NCBI GenBank assembly: GCA_947165195.1
Contig: CAMUZJ010000001.1
Coordinates: 22,797 to 86,796, forward strand
Direction: 5' to 3'
Length of the DNA: 64,000 nucleotides
Source: an uncultured Bacillota bacterium
GTDB taxonomy: Bacteria > Bacillota_I > Bacilli_A > RF39 > UBA660
Below the pieces are notes generated by a model that was given only the letters and a program-made list of their open reading frames with translations, made no database searches and was not told the origin of the DNA. Positions 61,080 through 64,000 of this stretch are shown here, in pieces. Both the position numbers and the translations under genes were made by a program. Each line of letters opens with the position of its first letter. Position 1 is the stretch's first letter.

Positions 61080-62147
61080 ATGTATTTGGAATGGGAATTA
61101 TTAAATGCTAGTAAAATAGTGCTGATAACGTTTATCTTTTCAGCAATTATAATGGTATTTATGAAAAAAATTGCTTATCATGTAAATGCAGTTGATAAGC
61201 CGAGAGATGATGAAGGGAATAGACATATACATAAAAAAATAACTCCCAAGCTCGGAGGAGTTGGAATATTTTTGGGTTTTCTACTGGGATATATGCTTTT
61301 TGGAGAACAAAGTGTTAGAATGAACTCTATACTAATTGGGAGCTTTATTGTTATATTAACAGGTATTATTGATGATATAAAACCAATACGAGCAATGCAT
61401 AAGCTAATAGGACATATTATTGCTGCAATGGTAATAGTCTTCTATGGTGGAATTTTATTAAATAATATATCAGGTTTTGGCTATATGATAGATTTTGGAG
61501 TTCTATCTTATCCGATAACAATATTTTTTATCGTAGCATGTACTAATATTATTAATCTAATTGATGGGCTTGATGGATTAAGTGGAGGAATATGTTGCAT
61601 ATTCTATATAACTATTGCTATATTATGTTTTTATCAAGCAAGATATGGTAGTTTAGTATTAATACTATGCTTAATTATGTTAGGGTCAACTTTAGGGTTC
61701 TTATTACATAATTTTCATCCAGCAACCATTTTTGCAGGAGACTGTGCTACATTTATGGGATTTATCATATCCATAATTACCTTACTAGAATTTAAAGGAC
61801 CTGCTCTTATATCGTTCTTCGTTCCAATCACATTAATAGGTATTCCAATATTGGATACAACATTTGCAATTATTAGAAGACTACTCAAAGGACAACCACC
61901 ATTCCAAGCAGATAGACAACACTTACATCACCAATTACTAGGAATGAACTTTTCCCAAAGAACAACAGTATTAATTATTTATGGTATTAATATTTTATTT
62001 GCATCCGCTTCTATCTTTTATACAATAATTGATCAAAAGATAGGACAAATTATCTATGCAATTATATTTATATTAGTAGTATGGTTTGTACTGCATACTA
62101 CTATTATTACCGATAAAACAGAAAAACTAAGATTAATAAAAAAATAA
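61080..62147 (+). CDS. tagO: Undecaprenyl-phosphate GlcNAc-1-phosphate transferase (TagO/WecA type)
   Basis: 355 residues, about ten TM segments. PNPT-family motifs: TPKLGGVGIFLG, the DD in GIIDDIKPI, NLIDGLDGLSGG, and the cytoplasmic HLHHQLLG. It starts wall teichoic acid or related polymer synthesis on the lipid carrier. The start could be GTG 61077, ATG 61080 or TTG 61086; ATG is chosen, with GAAAGAAG close in front. Confidence 0.9.
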   Translation: MYLEWELLNASKIVLITFIFSAIIMVFMKKIAYHVNAVDKPRDDEGNRHIHKKITPKLGGVGIFLGFLLGYMLFGEQSVRMNSILIGSFIVILTGIIDDIKPIRAMHKLIGHIIAAMVIVFYGGILLNNISGFGYMIDFGVLSYPITIFFIVACTNIINLIDGLDGLSGGICCIFYITIAILCFYQARYGSLVLILCLIMLGSTLGFLLHNFHPATIFAGDCATFMGFIISIITLLEFKGPALISFFVPITLIGIPILDTTFAIIRRLLKGQPPFQADRQHLHHQLLGMNFSQRTTVLIIYGINILFASASIFYTIIDQKIGQIIYAIIFILVVWFVLHTTIITDKTEKLRLIKK

Positions 62148-62222
62148 AAATTAGAAAATAATAAATGGCAAAGTATATGAAATATCTCTTTGTTATTTTA
62201 ATTTATAATATGAGGTATTTTT

Positions 62223-62633
62223 ATGTTTATTGAAGAAAAATACGACTATATAAAGATTGATAAAGAGTATTTTAATAAAGTAAAAAATGACATAAGTAGT
62301 GGACTAGGTACATCAAAAAATTTAATTTTATACTTACTAAAATATAAAAATGATATTGATAATAAATATATAAAAAGAGTAGAATTATTAGAAGATGAAG
62401 AATTAGATATACCAAAAGACTATGAAATATATTGTAAATATTATATAAATAAACTATCTTATTATGATAAAAATATGGAAGAAAATGAAATATTTGATTG
62501 TTATTATATAGATAAAATTGGCTATTATGAAATAACTACTTATTACAAAGATAGAAATATAAAATTAGACAAGGATAAGGAATTAATTCAAAAATGCCTA
62601 GATTATGAGAAGAATTACAATAAAAAAAGTTAG
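62223..62633 (+). CDS. Uncharacterised Tyr/Lys/Asp-rich small protein
   Basis: 136 residues, not recognised. No signal peptide, TM segment or Cys-based motif; very rich in Tyr, Lys, Asp and Glu, with repeated YYK/YYI pairs in the second half. A TGAGGT ribosome site precedes the ATG and a terminator follows, so it is probably a real, separate gene. Bacillus has no obvious match between tagO and hpf. Confidence 0.6.
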   Translation: MFIEEKYDYIKIDKEYFNKVKNDISSGLGTSKNLILYLLKYKNDIDNKYIKRVELLEDEELDIPKDYEIYCKYYINKLSYYDKNMEENEIFDCYYIDKIGYYEITTYYKDRNIKLDKDKELIQKCLDYEKNYNKKS

Positions 62634-62634
62634 T

Positions 62635-62667
62635 AGAAAAGAAGTGTAAACTATCTTTTCTTTTTTC
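62635..62667 (+). terminator. Terminator after the unknown small gene
   Basis: AGAAAAGA/TCTTTTCT stem with an 11-nt loop, then TTTTTC. Confidence 0.75.
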
Positions 62668-62676
62668 TGGTTATAA

Positions 62677-62685
62677 TGTTATAAT
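62677..62685 (+). promoter_or_regulatory. Extended -10 promoter of hpf
   Basis: TGTTATAAT, perfect; another TATAAT lies 8 bp upstream (62672-62677). Confidence 0.55.
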
Positions 62686-62707
62686 GAAATAGTAAGGAGG
62701 AAATAGT

Positions 62708-63241
62708 ATGGAAATTATTATTCATGGAGATAAAATAAAAATTACTTCTTCTATGAAAGATTACATTGAAGATAAGTTAGGAAAGTTAGAAAAATATATT
62801 GAAAATAGTGAAAATGTAAGAATTAATGTAATTGTTAAGGTAAGTAATTATTTACAACGTGTAGAAGTTACCATACCATTAAAATCAGTTATTTTAAGAA
62901 CGGAAGATACTCAACAAGATTTCTATGCAGCCGTTGATAAAGCAATCGATAAACTTGAAAGACAAATTAGAAAAAATAAGACTCGTATTGCATCACGCCA
63001 ATCTAAAAGTAACAACTATGATTTTACTGTAGAGGAAATAGAAACTGATGAAGAACAGACTGAAAATAAAATAGTAAAAAGAAAAAAAGTAGAAGTAAAG
63101 CCGATGGATGAAGAAGAGGCTATTCTACAAATGGAACTATTAGGTCATCAATTTTATATGTATAAAGATAGTGAAACAAATAAACCAACAGTTATCTATA
63201 AAAGAAATGATGGTAACTATGGCATTATTGAATCAGAATAA
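62708..63241 (+). CDS. hpf: Ribosome hibernation promoting factor, long form
   Basis: 177 residues. N-terminal ribosome-binding domain (about 1-95), acidic linker, and the C-terminal dimerisation domain (about 120-177, KPMDEEEAILQMELLGHQFYM) that joins ribosomes into 100S dimers. AAGGAGG precedes the ATG. hpf-secA order is conserved. Confidence 0.95.
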   Translation: MEIIIHGDKIKITSSMKDYIEDKLGKLEKYIENSENVRINVIVKVSNYLQRVEVTIPLKSVILRTEDTQQDFYAAVDKAIDKLERQIRKNKTRIASRQSKSNNYDFTVEEIETDEEQTENKIVKRKKVEVKPMDEEEAILQMELLGHQFYMYKDSETNKPTVIYKRNDGNYGIIESE

Positions 63242-63246
63242 ATTAG

Positions 63247-63282
63247 AAAAGAAGAAAGACCTTTATTTCTTCTTTTATTTTT
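63247..63282 (+). terminator. hpf terminator
   Basis: Perfect 11-bp stem AAAAGAAGAAA/TTTCTTCTTTT with an 8-nt loop, then TATTTTTG. Confidence 0.85.
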
Positions 63283-63310
63283 GATAAAATAATAAAATGA
63301 AGGAGATGAT

Positions 63311-64000
63311 ATGATGCAGTTTTTAAGAAAATTGTTTGATCATGAATATAAAGAATTAAAAAAGTTCGAAACATTAGCAAATCAAATAATGGCTCTTGAT
63401 GAAGAGTATTCGAAGTTAACAGATACAGAGTTACAAAATAAAACAGAAGAGTTTAAAAATAGATTAAAAAACGGTGAAACATTAGATGATATATTAGTAG
63501 AAGCATTTGCAACGGCAAGAGAAGCTTCTTACCGTGTAAATAAAGAAAAACACTATTATGTACAAATCCTTGGAGGTTTAGCAATCCATTTTGGTAACAT
63601 AGCTGAGATGAAAACTGGTGAAGGAAAAACATTAACAAGTGTATTACCTGCTTACTTAAATGCCTTAACAGGAGAAGGAGTACACGTTATTACTGTTAAT
63701 GAATACTTAGCAGGTCGTGATGCTGAATGGATGGGTGGAATTCATAGATTTTTAGGATTAACTGTAGGAGTAAATGGAAGAGACTTAACTCCATCAGAAA
63801 AGCAAGAAGCTTATAATTGTGATATTTTATACACTACTAATAACGAGGTTGGATTTGACTACTTAAGAGATAACATGGTTACCAAAAAAGAAGATAGGGT
63901 CCAAAGAAAATTAAATTATGCGATTATCGATGAAGTAGATTCTGTTTTAATTGATGAAGCAAGAACTCCATTAATTATTTCAGGAGGAGCAATGAAATCT
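63311..64000 (+). CDS. secA: Preprotein translocase ATPase SecA, partial
   Basis: Motor of the Sec pathway. The first 230 codons are present: FLRKLFDHEYKELKKFE, Walker A EMKTGEGKTLTS, the NEYLAGRDAEWM block, and the DEVD Walker B (IIDEVDSVLIDEARTPL). The gene runs off the right edge. Start ATG 63311 or 63314; both follow AGGAGATGAT. Confidence 0.97.
   Translation, partial: MMQFLRKLFDHEYKELKKFETLANQIMALDEEYSKLTDTELQNKTEEFKNRLKNGETLDDILVEAFATAREASYRVNKEKHYYVQILGGLAIHFGNIAEMKTGEGKTLTSVLPAYLNALTGEGVHVITVNEYLAGRDAEWMGGIHRFLGLTVGVNGRDLTPSEKQEAYNCDILYTTNNEVGFDYLRDNMVTKKEDRVQRKLNYAIIDEVDSVLIDEARTPLIISGGAMKS

Noticed and set aside
1..64000. tRNA genes, rRNA genes, CRISPR arrays, prophage
   Set aside because: No T-loop-type GTTCGA strings in a cloverleaf context, no rRNA sequence, no regular spaced repeats and no phage genes were seen by eye; a covariance-model scan would settle the small RNAs.

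Overview
The window is a very AT-rich chromosomal segment carrying the replication origin of a Bacilli-type Firmicute. Gene order around dnaA is that of Bacillus: on the minus strand dnaA, dnaN, recF, gyrB, gyrA ... dnaX, ybaB, recR, bofA, holB, ricT, rsmI ... tatD, ksgA; on the plus strand rpmH, rnpA, yidC, jag, mnmE, mnmG, rsmG, noc, soj, spo0J ... rpsF, ssb, rpsR, rplI, dnaB, walJ, rlmH ... argS, rpoE, prfA, prmC, spoIIR, fba, murA, rpmE, rpiB, spoIIQ, mbl, tagO, hpf, secA. The right arm lists, in order, genes spread over several hundred kb in B. subtilis, which suggests a strongly compacted genome. bofA, spoIIR, spoIIQ and candidate Spo0A boxes point to an endospore-forming ancestry. TGA is a normal stop (dnaB, ung, pth, trmN6 end in TGA), so this is code 11, not a mycoplasma. 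An uncultured gut Bacilli lineage (RF39-like) fits, but that placement is inference.

Layout. 1-4.2 kb: partial ksgA, a SipW-type signal peptidase with two paralogous membrane-anchored exported proteins, tatD, and one unknown gene. 4.2-14.2 kb: one long repair/replication/RNA-modification operon (mfd back to dnaX) with its own extended -10 promoter. 14.2-14.85 kb: tadA and the SRP RNA. 14.85-15.93 kb: a 1.1-kb gene-free patch with two perfect parS sites, two perfect Noc-binding sites, a novel TTGCGTT repeat array and a decayed IS200/IS605 element. 15.9-24.9 kb: gyrA, gyrB, recF, a ComK homologue, dnaN, dnaA. 24.9-25.3 kb: oriC with about ten DnaA boxes; a second DnaA-box group lies between dnaA and dnaN. 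25.3-47.3 kb: plus-strand housekeeping genes including both ParB-family proteins (Noc and Spo0J). 47.4-49.9 kb: lemA and a class A PBP, the only genes running against replication. 50-64 kb: translation, sporulation, wall and central metabolism genes, ending in partial secA.

The parts fit together as an origin-segregation module: DnaA boxes for initiation, Soj/Spo0J with parS for segregation, Noc with its own sites for nucleoid occlusion, and Spo0A-box-like sites in front of soj and comK that could tie segregation and competence to the sporulation regulator. The strongest candidates for new biology are the mixed parS/Noc-site patch with its TTGCGTT array, a ComK lacking the MecA-recognition tail, a Noc without a membrane helix but with a long Asn/Asp-rich linker, a DnaA-box cluster inside rpiB, and a spoIIR gene whose Shine-Dalgarno is buried in a terminator-like hairpin.
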